From Candidatus Nanopelagicales bacterium (GTDB lineage Bacteria; Actinomycetota; Actinomycetes; S36-B12; GCA-2699445): DNA of 8,688 nt. Below the pieces are notes generated by a model. That model was not told the origin of the DNA. It made no database searches and was given only the letters and a program-made list of their open reading frames with translations. Below are positions 1 through 6,447 of the stretch, piece after piece. The stretch spans positions 12,138 through 20,825 of the forward strand of contig JAOZTQ010000006.1 of the NCBI GenBank assembly GCA_029939085.1, given 5' to 3'. The first letter of the stretch is position 1. Every line of letters begins with the position of its first letter. A program made the position numbers and the translations under genes.

Positions 1-560
1 GCCATTCTTGCTGCATTCGCACCTACTACGCCGCCGCCAACGACAACAACCTTTGCGGCAGGTACTCCCGGGACTCCGCCGAGCAACTGTCCTCGTCCAC
101 CTTGCTGAACTTCTAGACAGTGCGCACCGGCCTGAATCGACATTCGCCCGGCAACTTCGGACATAGGAGCGAGAAGCGGTAAGCCACCGTGTCGATCGGT
201 CACGGTCTCATACGCGATCGCGACGCATTCCGACTGAATGAGCCCCTGAGTTTGCGTGGTATCAGGTGCCAGATGCAAATAGGTAAAGAGGATTTGACCA
301 GGTCGAAGCATGGCAGTCTCAACCGGCTGCGGCTCTTTGACTTTTACAATCATGTCCGCACGAGCAAAGACCTCCTCAGCAGTATCGACGATCTTTGCGC
401 CTGCCTGCTCGTAAGCCGCGTCGTTGATCCCAATCTTTAGGGCCGCATTAGTCTCCAGGATGACGTCGTGACCATGTCGGACCAATTCCCGCACTGAACT
501 AGGAGTAAGACCGACTCGGTACTCATGCACCTTAATTTCTTTCGGTACACCTATTAGCAC
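1..560 (-). CDS. ald: Alanine dehydrogenase, N-terminal part (cut by window edge)
   Basis: Catalyses NAD-dependent reversible deamination of L-alanine to pyruvate and ammonium in the cytoplasm. The 186 residues visible open with LIGVPKEIK and then EYRVGLTP, the typical start of the alanine dehydrogenase / transhydrogenase-alpha fold. KVKEP places the substrate-binding Lys at residue 75 and YLHLA the catalytic His at 96, the same numbers as in the Mycobacterium tuberculosis enzyme. LLAPMSEVAGRMS and QGGRGQLLGGVPGV follow. The dinucleotide-binding GGGVVG begins at residue 175, just before the edge. The GTG start at 560-558 is chosen because it sits 4 nt after a perfect AGGAGG (565-570) and the family's conserved N-terminus begins at once. 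The segment around residues 38-46 departs from the usual glycine-rich stretch but keeps the frame. Most of the NAD domain lies outside the window. The gene is divergent from the atp operon. Identification is firm; a transhydrogenase alpha subunit is less likely because the QGGRGxLLGGVPGV stretch is alanine-dehydrogenase-like. Confidence 0.96.
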   Translation of the reverse strand, partial: MLIGVPKEIKVHEYRVGLTPSSVRELVRHGHDVILETNAALKIGINDAAYEQAGAKIVDTAEEVFARADMIVKVKEPQPVETAMLRPGQILFTYLHLAPDTTQTQGLIQSECVAIAYETVTDRHGGLPLLAPMSEVAGRMSIQAGAHCLEVQQGGRGQLLGGVPGVPAAKVVVVGGGVVGANAARM

Positions 561-600
561 GGGTCCTCCTCTGTCAAAAAGGCCGATCAGTTATAAGGCT
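561..600 (-). promoter_or_regulatory. ald ribosome binding site and weak candidate -10
   Basis: Read on the minus strand, AGGAGG at 570-565 lies 4 nt before the GTG of ald and is the strongest Shine-Dalgarno match in the window. Further upstream an AT-rich TATAAC (595-590) could serve as a -10, giving a leader of roughly 20-25 nt. I find no good -35 hexamer at 16-18 bp from it, so the promoter part is tentative; the ribosome binding site is solid. Confidence 0.45.
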
Positions 601-655
601 TCAGGAGCTGCGCCAGTTTGAGTGACTGCGCCTCCCAGGGTCTCTCTCAAGTGTC

Positions 656-684
656 CCAGGATTTTGTCACGGACGGAATCCTGG
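656..684. repeat. Inverted repeat / hairpin 1
   Basis: Perfect 8-bp arms CCAGGATT (656-663) and AATCCTGG (677-684) enclose a 13-nt loop. The stem can be extended by GT/AC past a one-base bulge at 655. No T-run follows on either strand, so it is not a standard intrinsic terminator. It could be an RNA structure in a leader or a protein-binding site. Confidence 0.5.
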
Positions 685-698
685 ACGCTGGGCTGCTT

Positions 699-725
699 GA
701 AGTCCCGTTTCCGTCAAGGGACTTC
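699..725. repeat. Inverted repeat / hairpin 2
   Basis: Perfect 8-bp arms GAAGTCCC (699-706) and GGGACTTC (718-725) surround an 11-nt loop, only 14 nt after the end of hairpin 1. No T-tract follows. Two perfect 8-bp stems this close together in a short non-coding region are more than I would expect by chance, but their function is unknown. Confidence 0.5.
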
Positions 726-817
726 TCTTGCACCTATCAGGGCTTGGAGGACATCGGTAAAAACAGTTACGAACCCTCGGCTCAAACATCACGCTAAAAC
801 CCTTGATCAATCTGGTG

Positions 818-843
818 CCACCCTATTTGACTGCAAATGGTGG
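818..843. repeat. Inverted repeat / hairpin 3 (interrupted stem)
   Basis: CCACC (818-822) pairs with GGTGG (839-843), and ATTTG (825-829) pairs with CAAAT (834-838), around a 4-nt loop ACTG. Two unpaired bases (823-824) form a bulge on the left arm. It lies about 60 bp upstream of the candidate atp promoter -35. It may be structural or an operator; no T-tract is present. Confidence 0.4.
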
Positions 844-903
844 GGTTCTAGTCGTGGTGCCAGTTACTTTATGTAAGAGATGCGTGTCGTAACCCCCCTC
901 GCT

Positions 904-938
904 CTGACGGACCAACCTTTAACTGGTACTTTTTCTCC
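904..938 (+). promoter_or_regulatory. Candidate atp operon promoter, probably giving a leaderless mRNA
   Basis: CTGACG (904-909) matches the actinobacterial -35 TTGACR at all but the first base. After a 17-bp spacer, TACTTT (927-932) fits the TANNNT form of a -10. Only 6 nt separate the -10 from the GTG at 939, so the expected transcription start falls on or next to the first base of the start codon. There is no Shine-Dalgarno sequence before that GTG, which agrees with leaderless initiation, common in actinobacteria. This is inferred from sequence only. Confidence 0.55.
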
Positions 939-1277
939 GTGAGTTCCGAGACCGGTGCGACGAAGCCCGCTGCGCCCGCCGTCGATTCGCGGTTTGACAG
1001 GAGCCAGGGCTGGTCAATCTTCAGCCGCATGCTCGCGGGTATGTTTCTTTACGGTGCAATTGGTTTCGGTATCGGAGCTTGGTTGGGCGACTCGATCCTC
1101 GGGATGTCGATCGGTGCTATTGCGGGATTAGGATGCGGGCTGCTGCTGTCAATCTTGACGATCCGGACCATGAGTCAAGACGATGCCGAACTGCAGATTC
1201 CCACTGAATCGCACAGTTGGTCGTCGCGCATGACTCGTGCGCGCATCAACCAGTCAAGACAGAGGACAACTCCATGA
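939..1277 (+). CDS. atpI: AtpI/AtpZ-like ATP synthase accessory membrane protein
   Basis: Small membrane protein at the head of the operon. Relatives are thought to aid c-ring assembly or stability, or ion supply. Of its 112 residues, two hydrophobic segments stand out, about 31-50 (rich in Gly, ending GFGIGAWLGD) and 56-75. The N-terminus is Ala/Pro-rich and the tail (78-112) hydrophilic and basic, longer than I expect for the family. GTG 939 is the first possible start in this frame after a stop at 849-851; the next, ATG 1029, would delete everything before the first membrane segment. No ribosome binding site precedes it, which fits leaderless translation. Its TGA overlaps the atpB ATG by 4 nt (ATGA), implying coupling. 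The assignment rests on position, size and membrane pattern; similarity in this family is weak. Confidence 0.8.
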   Translation: MSSETGATKPAAPAVDSRFDRSQGWSIFSRMLAGMFLYGAIGFGIGAWLGDSILGMSIGAIAGLGCGLLLSILTIRTMSQDDAELQIPTESHSWSSRMTRARINQSRQRTTP

Positions 1278-2077
1278 CCGCTCTGCCATCCTCGGCCTGG
1301 GGATGCAATATATCGGACGGCTGCGAAATACCGGCGCCGAAGTCTGACATTTTCTTTGAGTACGAAACGCTATTCGAAATTTGGTTCTTCAAATTCGATA
1401 AGCCCATGCTCCTGATTCTTATCGCGGTTGTTTTAGTCGCAGGTTTCTTTATCTTCGCTTTTCGAAAGCCCACTATCGTGCCGCGGGGGACTCAAAATCT
1501 TGCAGAGCTCGCCTATAACTTCATCCGGGACATGGTTCAAGAAAACATAGGTAAGGCGGGTGAGAGGTTCATCCCGTTTCTCTTCTCGTTGTTCTTTTTC
1601 GTCTGGGTAATGAACTTCATGGGCATTTTCCCGCTCACGATGTTGCCTCCCACGGCCTATTTCGCTGTTCCGGTGGCCCTGGCATTGATCGTCTACCTCA
1701 CATGGGTGCCTTTGGGAATGATCAGGCAAGGACCCTGGGGTTTCTTCAAGAACATCATGTTTCCACCGGGTCTGCCTAAGCCGTTGTACATACTGTTAAC
1801 GCCGATTGAACTAATCTCGAATCTCCTGGTTCGCCCGTTTACTCACAGTGTTCGATTGTTCGCCAACATGTTTGCGGGCCATCTATTGCTGGTCACGTTC
1901 AGCGCTCTGGCTTGGTTCTTAGCCACGGCATCTTTGTGGATCCTTACGTCGGCGTTATCTTTCACAGTGGTCACCGCCCTCACCGGTTTAGAGCTATTGA
2001 TTCAAGCGTTACAGGCTTACATCTTCACGCTACTCACAGCTGTCTATATCTCCGACGCCTTGAGCGGAGAGCATTAA
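1274..2077 (+). CDS. atpB: F1Fo ATP synthase subunit a
   Basis: Membrane stator subunit forming the two proton half-channels against the c-ring. The 267-residue product has five or six hydrophobic segments. The essential Arg is R194 in SVRLFANMFAGH, equal to E. coli R210. H203 takes the place of E. coli E219, and E240 (in LELLIQALQAY) takes the place of E. coli H245: the paired swap also seen in mitochondria. Q247 corresponds to E. coli Q252. The N-terminus carries C11 and C17 (GCNISDGC), which as I recall is a feature of actinobacterial a subunits and could form an extracytoplasmic disulfide. ATG 1274 is preferred over an upstream in-frame GTG at 1217, because AGAGGA (1261-1266) lies 7 nt before it and it overlaps the atpI stop as ATGA. 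Confidence 0.97.
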   Translation: MTALPSSAWGCNISDGCEIPAPKSDIFFEYETLFEIWFFKFDKPMLLILIAVVLVAGFFIFAFRKPTIVPRGTQNLAELAYNFIRDMVQENIGKAGERFIPFLFSLFFFVWVMNFMGIFPLTMLPPTAYFAVPVALALIVYLTWVPLGMIRQGPWGFFKNIMFPPGLPKPLYILLTPIELISNLLVRPFTHSVRLFANMFAGHLLLVTFSALAWFLATASLWILTSALSFTVVTALTGLELLIQALQAYIFTLLTAVYISDALSGEH

Positions 2078-2154
2078 CGGTGAATCAGATTGAATAAAGC
2101 ATTAGTACTACGTTCTGGTGGACAAGCCTCCGGACAACAGGAAAGGGAATGACC

Positions 2155-2394
2155 ATGACTCTGCTCGCAGAGCTAACAGGAAGCATCGGTTCGGTCGGCT
2201 ACGGCCTTGCTGCCATTGGCCCCGGTATCGGCATCGGTATTATCTTCGGTCAGGGTGTGCAGGCCATTGCACGGCAGCCGGAGGCATACGGCGTGATCCG
2301 GCAGAACATGTTGCTTGGTTTCGCGCTGGCGGAAGCTTTGGCGTTGATTGGATTCGTAGCGCCATTCGTCTTCGGGGCAACCACACCAACATAG
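2155..2394 (+). CDS. atpE: F1Fo ATP synthase subunit c (rotor ring)
   Basis: A 79-residue hairpin of two membrane helices that oligomerises into the rotating c-ring. Helix 1 carries the glycine packing motif (GPGIGIG from residue 22), the polar loop is RQP (40-42), and the ion-carrying carboxylate is E60 in ALAEALALIG. Residues that supply Na+ ligands in Ilyobacter tartaricus (Q32, S66) align with I27 and A61, so H+ is the expected ion. ATG 2155 is chosen over ATG 2149: the purine-rich AGGAAAGGG (2139-2147) sits 7 nt before 2155 but only 1 nt before 2149; using 2149 would add two residues. A 77-nt gap from atpB, the largest in the operon, may hold translation signals raising c-subunit yield. 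Confidence 0.97.
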   Translation: MTLLAELTGSIGSVGYGLAAIGPGIGIGIIFGQGVQAIARQPEAYGVIRQNMLLGFALAEALALIGFVAPFVFGATTPT

Positions 2395-2424
2395 TTCACG
2401 CTAGGACTTGAGAAAGGAGTGCTC

Positions 2425-2985
2425 ATGAGCATATTGACGTCAGCAGTGTCAGCTGCCGAGGGCAGTGAGTCACCTTCCGTACTTGCGGTTCCGCTAGACG
2501 AGTTCATTATCGCCGTGCTGGCCTTCTTCATCGTCTTTGGCTTACTGGCCAAGTTTGCGTTGCCAGGGATCAAGAAGACGCTGGCAGAGCGGACTGACGC
2601 CATTGAAGGCGGTATAGAGCGTGCGGCGAAAGCCGAAGCGGAGGCTCAGTCTCTAGCCGAGCAGTACCGAGAGCAAATCTCGGGTGCACATGATGAGGCT
2701 GCGGCGATTCGTGCCAAGGCTGAAGATGATGCTCGCTCGATTGTTGCCGAGGCCCGCCAGCAGGCGGAAGTTGAGCGTTCCACAATCGCAGCCCGCGGCG
2801 AGGCCCAACTAGATGCCGAACGGTCTCAGACCTTGTCCGCACTGCGGCAAGATGTCGGCGGCATGGCGGTGGATCTTGCCGGGCGCATCGTCGGTGAGTC
2901 ATTGTCGGATGACGCTCGCTCGCAGGCGGTTGTCGATCGTTTTATTGCGGATCTCGAAGCGGCACCCGCGGAGGAGCGCAACTGA
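2425..2985 (+). CDS. atpF: F1Fo ATP synthase subunit b (peripheral stalk)
   Basis: Subunit b anchors the stator stalk in the membrane and runs up to delta and F1. Its 186 residues show a short N-terminal segment, one membrane helix at about 27-46 (FIIAVLAFFIVFGLLAKFAL), then a long charged, Ala/Glu-rich region typical of the right-handed coiled coil. The C-terminal AVDLAGRIVGESL stretch is the usual delta-binding end. ATG 2425 is chosen because AAAGGAG (2413-2419) ends 5 nt before it; an in-frame GTG at 2419 would overlap that site. The TGA shares one base with the atpH ATG, so the two are probably coupled. Only one b-type gene is present here, suggesting a homodimeric stalk unless another lies elsewhere. 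Confidence 0.95.
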   Translation: MSILTSAVSAAEGSESPSVLAVPLDEFIIAVLAFFIVFGLLAKFALPGIKKTLAERTDAIEGGIERAAKAEAEAQSLAEQYREQISGAHDEAAAIRAKAEDDARSIVAEARQQAEVERSTIAARGEAQLDAERSQTLSALRQDVGGMAVDLAGRIVGESLSDDARSQAVVDRFIADLEAAPAEERN

Positions 2986-3794
2986 TGATCGGAAGTTCAC
3001 GCACCTCAATCGCCCTGGTTAGGGAAGAAATCAACAGCGAGTACCAAAATCCGGCACTCGCTGATGCAGGGCGTGGGCTACTCCAGGTTGCGGACCTTCT
3101 CAGTCGGGAACGACTACTGCGCAGTTCGCTCGCCGATTCCGGTCGGTCTGCTGCGGATCGTTCCGCTGTGATCGATCAAGTCTTGAGCGATCACACCAAT
3201 GACTTGACGCGTAAGTTGTCTGGGTTCTTGGTCGCTCAACGTTGGTCGTCAGAGAGCGACCTTGTCGATGCGTTTGAGATCGCAGGCGCACAGGCACTAC
3301 TTGCTGCTGCTGAGAATGACGGGCGCTTGGACCGAGTTGAGGATGAACTCTTTCAGGTGGGGAGCGCACTGGTCGCTGATGGTGAACTGCAGTTAGTGCT
3401 GTCTTCACCGGCGATGAGTACGGAGTCAAAGCAGGCTGTGATCACTGACCTGCTCTCAGATAAGGCTGATCCGGCGACTATCGAGTTGTTGAGCTTTACC
3501 GCAAGTCACTTGCGCGGTCGTCGCCTCGAGCAGTCGGTGGACACCTTGTCCCAGTTGGCTGCTGAGCGACGTGACCAACTGGTAGCTGCCGTAACCGCGG
3601 CCGAGCCGCTGTCAGCAGATCAAGAAAGACGTCTGGCGGCAGCACTTGAACGAATTTACGGCAGTGCCGTAAACCTAAACATCAATATTGATCCTGCCCT
3701 CGTGGGCGGGATCACCGTAAAGATCGGCGATGAAGTCATTGACGGCAGCATCGCCAGTCGCCTAGAGACAGCACGACGCCGGCTTGCCGGTTGA
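2985..3794 (+). CDS. atpH: F1 ATP synthase delta subunit, long form with internal duplication
   Basis: Delta caps F1 and binds the b stalk, holding the catalytic head still. At 269 residues it is about 90 longer than E. coli delta (177). The canonical protein appears to be residues ~110-269, ending in the conserved DPALVGGITVKIGDEVIDGS (233-252). Residues 32-81 repeat residues 122-171 without a gap (offset 90): L32/122, QV 34-35/124-125, AVI 61-63/151-153, LSD 67-69/157-159, F81/171, 16 identities in 50. The extra length is therefore a duplicated N-terminal helical domain. Unlike mycobacteria there is no b-type membrane segment fused to it. GGAGGAG (2970-2976) lies 8 nt before the ATG, which overlaps the atpF stop. 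Actinobacterial deltas are generally long, so the size itself is not odd. Confidence 0.94.
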   Translation: MIGSSRTSIALVREEINSEYQNPALADAGRGLLQVADLLSRERLLRSSLADSGRSAADRSAVIDQVLSDHTNDLTRKLSGFLVAQRWSSESDLVDAFEIAGAQALLAAAENDGRLDRVEDELFQVGSALVADGELQLVLSSPAMSTESKQAVITDLLSDKADPATIELLSFTASHLRGRRLEQSVDTLSQLAAERRDQLVAAVTAAEPLSADQERRLAAALERIYGSAVNLNINIDPALVGGITVKIGDEVIDGSIASRLETARRRLAG

Positions 3795-3833
3795 CCGACA
3801 GCGCCACGCGCCGAAGAAAGAAAGCGAGTCACG

Positions 3834-5471
3834 ATGACTGAGCTGACGATTCAGCCGGATGAGATCCGGGACGCGATCCAGCGGAATCTCGAGACCCTAG
3901 AAACCGGGAATCCTCGAGATGAAGTGGGCCGAGTACTCGACACCGGTGATGGCATTGCCCACGTTGAGGGTCTGCATTCCGCGATGACCAACGAACTTCT
4001 GGAGTTTAAGGGGGGTCTCAAAGGCCTCGCACTCAACCTGGACGTTCGAGAGATCGGCGCTGTGCTCCTGGGCGATGGCGACGAAATCGAAGAGGGCCAA
4101 GAGGTCCGTCGGACCGGTGAAGTACTCAGCGTTCCGGTTGGCGACAACTTCATGGGTCGAGTTGTCGATCCGTTGGGTGCGCCGATTGATGGTTTAGGTG
4201 AAATAGTTCCCGAGGGCCGTCGAGCTCTTGAGGTACAGGCCCCCAGCGTCGTCCAGCGGCAGCCGGTAGAAGAGCCATTGCAGACCGGCATCAAGGCAGT
4301 TGATGCCATGACCGCGATCGGACGCGGTCAGCGTCAGTTGATCATTGGTGACCGTCAGACTGGCAAAACCGCAGTGTGCCTGGACACAATCATTAACCAG
4401 CGTAAGAACTGGGAGAGTGGCGATCCCAACAAGCAGGTGCGTTGTATTTACGTTGCTATTGGCCAAAAGGGATCCACCATTGCCGGCGTTAAGGGCGCCC
4501 TGGAAGAGCATGGTGCGATGGAGTACACCACCATCGTGGCTGCGCCAGCGTCTGACCCAGCAGGTTTCAAGTATCTTGCTCCCTACACCGGTTCAGCCAT
4601 TGGCCAGCACTGGATGTATCAGGGTAAGCACGTACTTATCGTCTTCGACGATCTTTCCAAGCAGGCCGAAGCGTACCGAGCGGTTTCACTCCTACTGCGA
4701 CGCCCGCCAGGCCGTGAAGCCTACCCGGGTGATGTGTTCTACCTACATTCCCGGCTGCTAGAGCGTTGCGCGAAACTAAGCGACGATATGGGCGGCGGCT
4801 CAATGACGGGTCTGCCGATTATTGAGACCAAAGCTAACGACGTTTCCGCATATATTCCGACCAACGTCATTTCGATTACTGACGGACAGGTCTTCCTGGA
4901 ATCCGATCTCTTCAACTCAGGTGTTCGACCGGCGATCAACGTCGGTATTTCGGTGTCACGTGTTGGTGGCGCGGCACAGCCGAAGGCGATGAAGAAAGTC
5001 GCCGGTAGCCTGCGACTCGACCTGGCCCAGTTTAGGGAGCTTGAAGCATTCGCCGCGTTCGGCTCCGATCTAGATGCGGCTTCCAAGGCGCAGTTGGAGC
5101 GTGGTGCCCGACTGGTCGAGCTTTTGAAGCAGCCGCAGTTCGAGCCGTATCCCATGGAAGAAGCGGTTGTTTCGGTATGGGCTGGTACTTCAGGCGGCCT
5201 GGACGACGTCCCGCTGGAAGATGTCCGCAGATTTGAAAGAGAATATTTGGACTTCTTGGGAAGAGACCATCAAGAAGTGATGACAACTATTCACGACAGC
5301 GGTCAGTTGTCAGATGAGACGGTCGCTTCCCTCGACGCGGCGCTAACAAACTTCAAGAATCAGTTCCGCACCAGTGAAGGCACCATCTTGGGCCAAGAGG
5401 CTGAAGTAGAAGCGATCGACGAAGAGGAGATCGACCGGATGGCCATCACCAAGAAAGTTCGCAAGGGCTGA
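3834..5471 (+). CDS. atpA: F1 ATP synthase alpha subunit
   Basis: Alpha forms the non-catalytic nucleotide sites of the alpha3beta3 head and supplies the arginine finger to beta. Of 545 residues, the beta-barrel comes first (GRVLDTGDGIAHVEGL), then Walker A GDRQTGKT at 172-179, the Walker B region VFDDLSKQ with D272/D273, and SVSRVGG with the arginine finger at R376, the same number as in E. coli. All expected residues are present. The last ~33 residues (about 513-545, acidic then basic, ending ITKKVRKG) extend beyond the E. coli C-terminus; a similar extension in mycobacteria suppresses ATP hydrolysis. It starts 39 nt after atpH behind a weak purine-rich leader (AAGAAAGAAAG, 3814-3824) with no clear GGAGG, so coupling to atpH is less evident here. 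Confidence 0.98.
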   Translation: MTELTIQPDEIRDAIQRNLETLETGNPRDEVGRVLDTGDGIAHVEGLHSAMTNELLEFKGGLKGLALNLDVREIGAVLLGDGDEIEEGQEVRRTGEVLSVPVGDNFMGRVVDPLGAPIDGLGEIVPEGRRALEVQAPSVVQRQPVEEPLQTGIKAVDAMTAIGRGQRQLIIGDRQTGKTAVCLDTIINQRKNWESGDPNKQVRCIYVAIGQKGSTIAGVKGALEEHGAMEYTTIVAAPASDPAGFKYLAPYTGSAIGQHWMYQGKHVLIVFDDLSKQAEAYRAVSLLLRRPPGREAYPGDVFYLHSRLLERCAKLSDDMGGGSMTGLPIIETKANDVSAYIPTNVISITDGQVFLESDLFNSGVRPAINVGISVSRVGGAAQPKAMKKVAGSLRLDLAQFRELEAFAAFGSDLDAASKAQLERGARLVELLKQPQFEPYPMEEAVVSVWAGTSGGLDDVPLEDVRRFEREYLDFLGRDHQEVMTTIHDSGQLSDETVASLDAALTNFKNQFRTSEGTILGQEAEVEAIDEEEIDRMAITKKVRKG

Positions 5472-5477
5472 TTAGGT

Positions 5478-6437
5478 ATGGGTGGCCAGCAGCGGGTGTT
5501 CCGCCGGAAAATCCGGTCGGTGCAATCCACAAAGAAGATCACTAAGGCGATGGAGATGATTTCGTCGTCGCGCATCATCAAGGCGCAGCGTCAATTAGAG
5601 GAGGCCGCGCCTTACACCCGTGCACTATTTCAGGCCATCAGCGCTGCCGCCTCGCACGCGGCAGGTGTTGAGAAGCATCCGTTGACCGCGGAGGCTCGGC
5701 TGGAAAAACGAGCGATTTTCTTAGTGGTAACCGCGGACCGTGGTCTTGCTGGTGCTTACTCCATCAACGCTATTCGCGAGGCCGAAGGACTCACTCGGTA
5801 TTTGGTTGATGAGCGTGGCTTTGAGGATGTCATCCCGTACGTGGTTGGTAGAAAAGGACTGAGTTTTTACAAGTTCCGCGACCGTGAGATTGGTGAATCG
5901 TGGACTGGCTCCTCAGACCAGCCGTCGTTATCTGACGCGAAGGAAATTGCTAAGGCTCTGCTAGAGCGATTCCTACTTCCCACCGAAGAAGGCGGAGCAG
6001 ACGAAATCCACATTGTGTACACCCACTTCGTGACCATGGTGACGCAGGAAGTCCGAGTTCGACGGATATTGCCGGTGGAAGTTATCGAGGAAGAAGTCGA
6101 TGTTTCCGAAGGTCGCATTGGAGATCCCGATAACCAAGCCGGTGATGACCGACCGTATATGCCGCTGTACGACTTTGAGCCGTCCGCCAATGCAGTGCTA
6201 GATGAGTTGTTGCCACGGTATGTGGAAAGCGCGGTCTATACGGCACTGCTGCTATCGGCGGCATCTGAACATGCTGCGCGTCGCCGGGCCTGCAAGTCAG
6301 CCACAGATAACGCAGAAGAACTCATTAGGACTTACGTCAGACTCGCAAACCAGGCCCGACAGGCCGAAATCACCCAGGAGATCAGTGAGATCGTCGGCGG
6401 AGCCGACGCACTGTCCTCCGCCACTGCAGGAAGCTGA
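5478..6437 (+). CDS. atpG: F1 ATP synthase gamma subunit (central shaft)
   Basis: Gamma is the rotating shaft linking the c-ring to the catalytic head. The 319-residue protein (about 30 longer than E. coli) has the N-terminal helix beginning GGQQRVFRRKIRSVQSTKKITKAMEM, the Rossmann-like middle with TADRGLAGAYS, and the C-terminal helix with SATDNAEELI and QARQAEITQEISEIVGGADAL. The two end helices form the coiled coil inside alpha3beta3. The usual RAMK before SATDNA reads RACK, with Cys at residue 272 (TGC, 6291-6293). ATG 5478 follows the atpA stop by 6 nt; the Shine-Dalgarno is weak (AAGGG, 5463-5467), so translation may depend on ribosomes finishing atpA. The start is fixed by the conserved N-terminus. 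Confidence 0.97.
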   Translation: MGGQQRVFRRKIRSVQSTKKITKAMEMISSSRIIKAQRQLEEAAPYTRALFQAISAAASHAAGVEKHPLTAEARLEKRAIFLVVTADRGLAGAYSINAIREAEGLTRYLVDERGFEDVIPYVVGRKGLSFYKFRDREIGESWTGSSDQPSLSDAKEIAKALLERFLLPTEEGGADEIHIVYTHFVTMVTQEVRVRRILPVEVIEEEVDVSEGRIGDPDNQAGDDRPYMPLYDFEPSANAVLDELLPRYVESAVYTALLLSAASEHAARRRACKSATDNAEELIRTYVRLANQARQAEITQEISEIVGGADALSSATAGS

Positions 6438-6447
6438 GGGAGGGCAT

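Larger units (their letters stand above)
561..938. other. Divergent ald/atpI intergenic region
   Basis: A 378-base gap between two divergently transcribed genes. It contains the ald ribosome binding site (565-570), three inverted repeats (656-684, 699-725, 818-843), an 8-bp palindrome TTGATCAA (803-810), a direct repeat TGGTGCCA (813-820 and 855-862), and a candidate plus-strand promoter (904-932). Two short open frames cross it: a GTG-initiated one at 622-876, and another ending at 797 that could begin at TTG 618 or GTG 651. The first has codon and residue use unlike its neighbours. The second reads more like protein but matches nothing I recognise. No tRNA or known riboswitch was recognised. 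Confidence 0.7.

Noticed and set aside
189..440. 83-residue plus-strand open frame
   Set aside because: It lies wholly antisense to ald, whose protein is conserved along this stretch.
622..876. 84-residue open frame starting at GTG in the ald-atpI gap
   Set aside because: It is rich in Arg, Trp and AGG codons, unlike the neighbouring genes, has poor ribosome-site spacing, overlaps all three hairpins and resembles no known family.
1217..1273. In-frame GTG extension of atpB by 19 residues
   Set aside because: The extension lies in the atpI coding tail, has no ribosome site, and ATG 1274 has both a Shine-Dalgarno and an ATGA overlap.
6202..6447. In-frame upstream extension of atpD by 82 residues
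   Set aside because: It overlaps the conserved C-terminus of gamma in another frame and reads as non-homologous sequence; ATG 6448 has GGGAGG before it and starts the known beta N-terminus.
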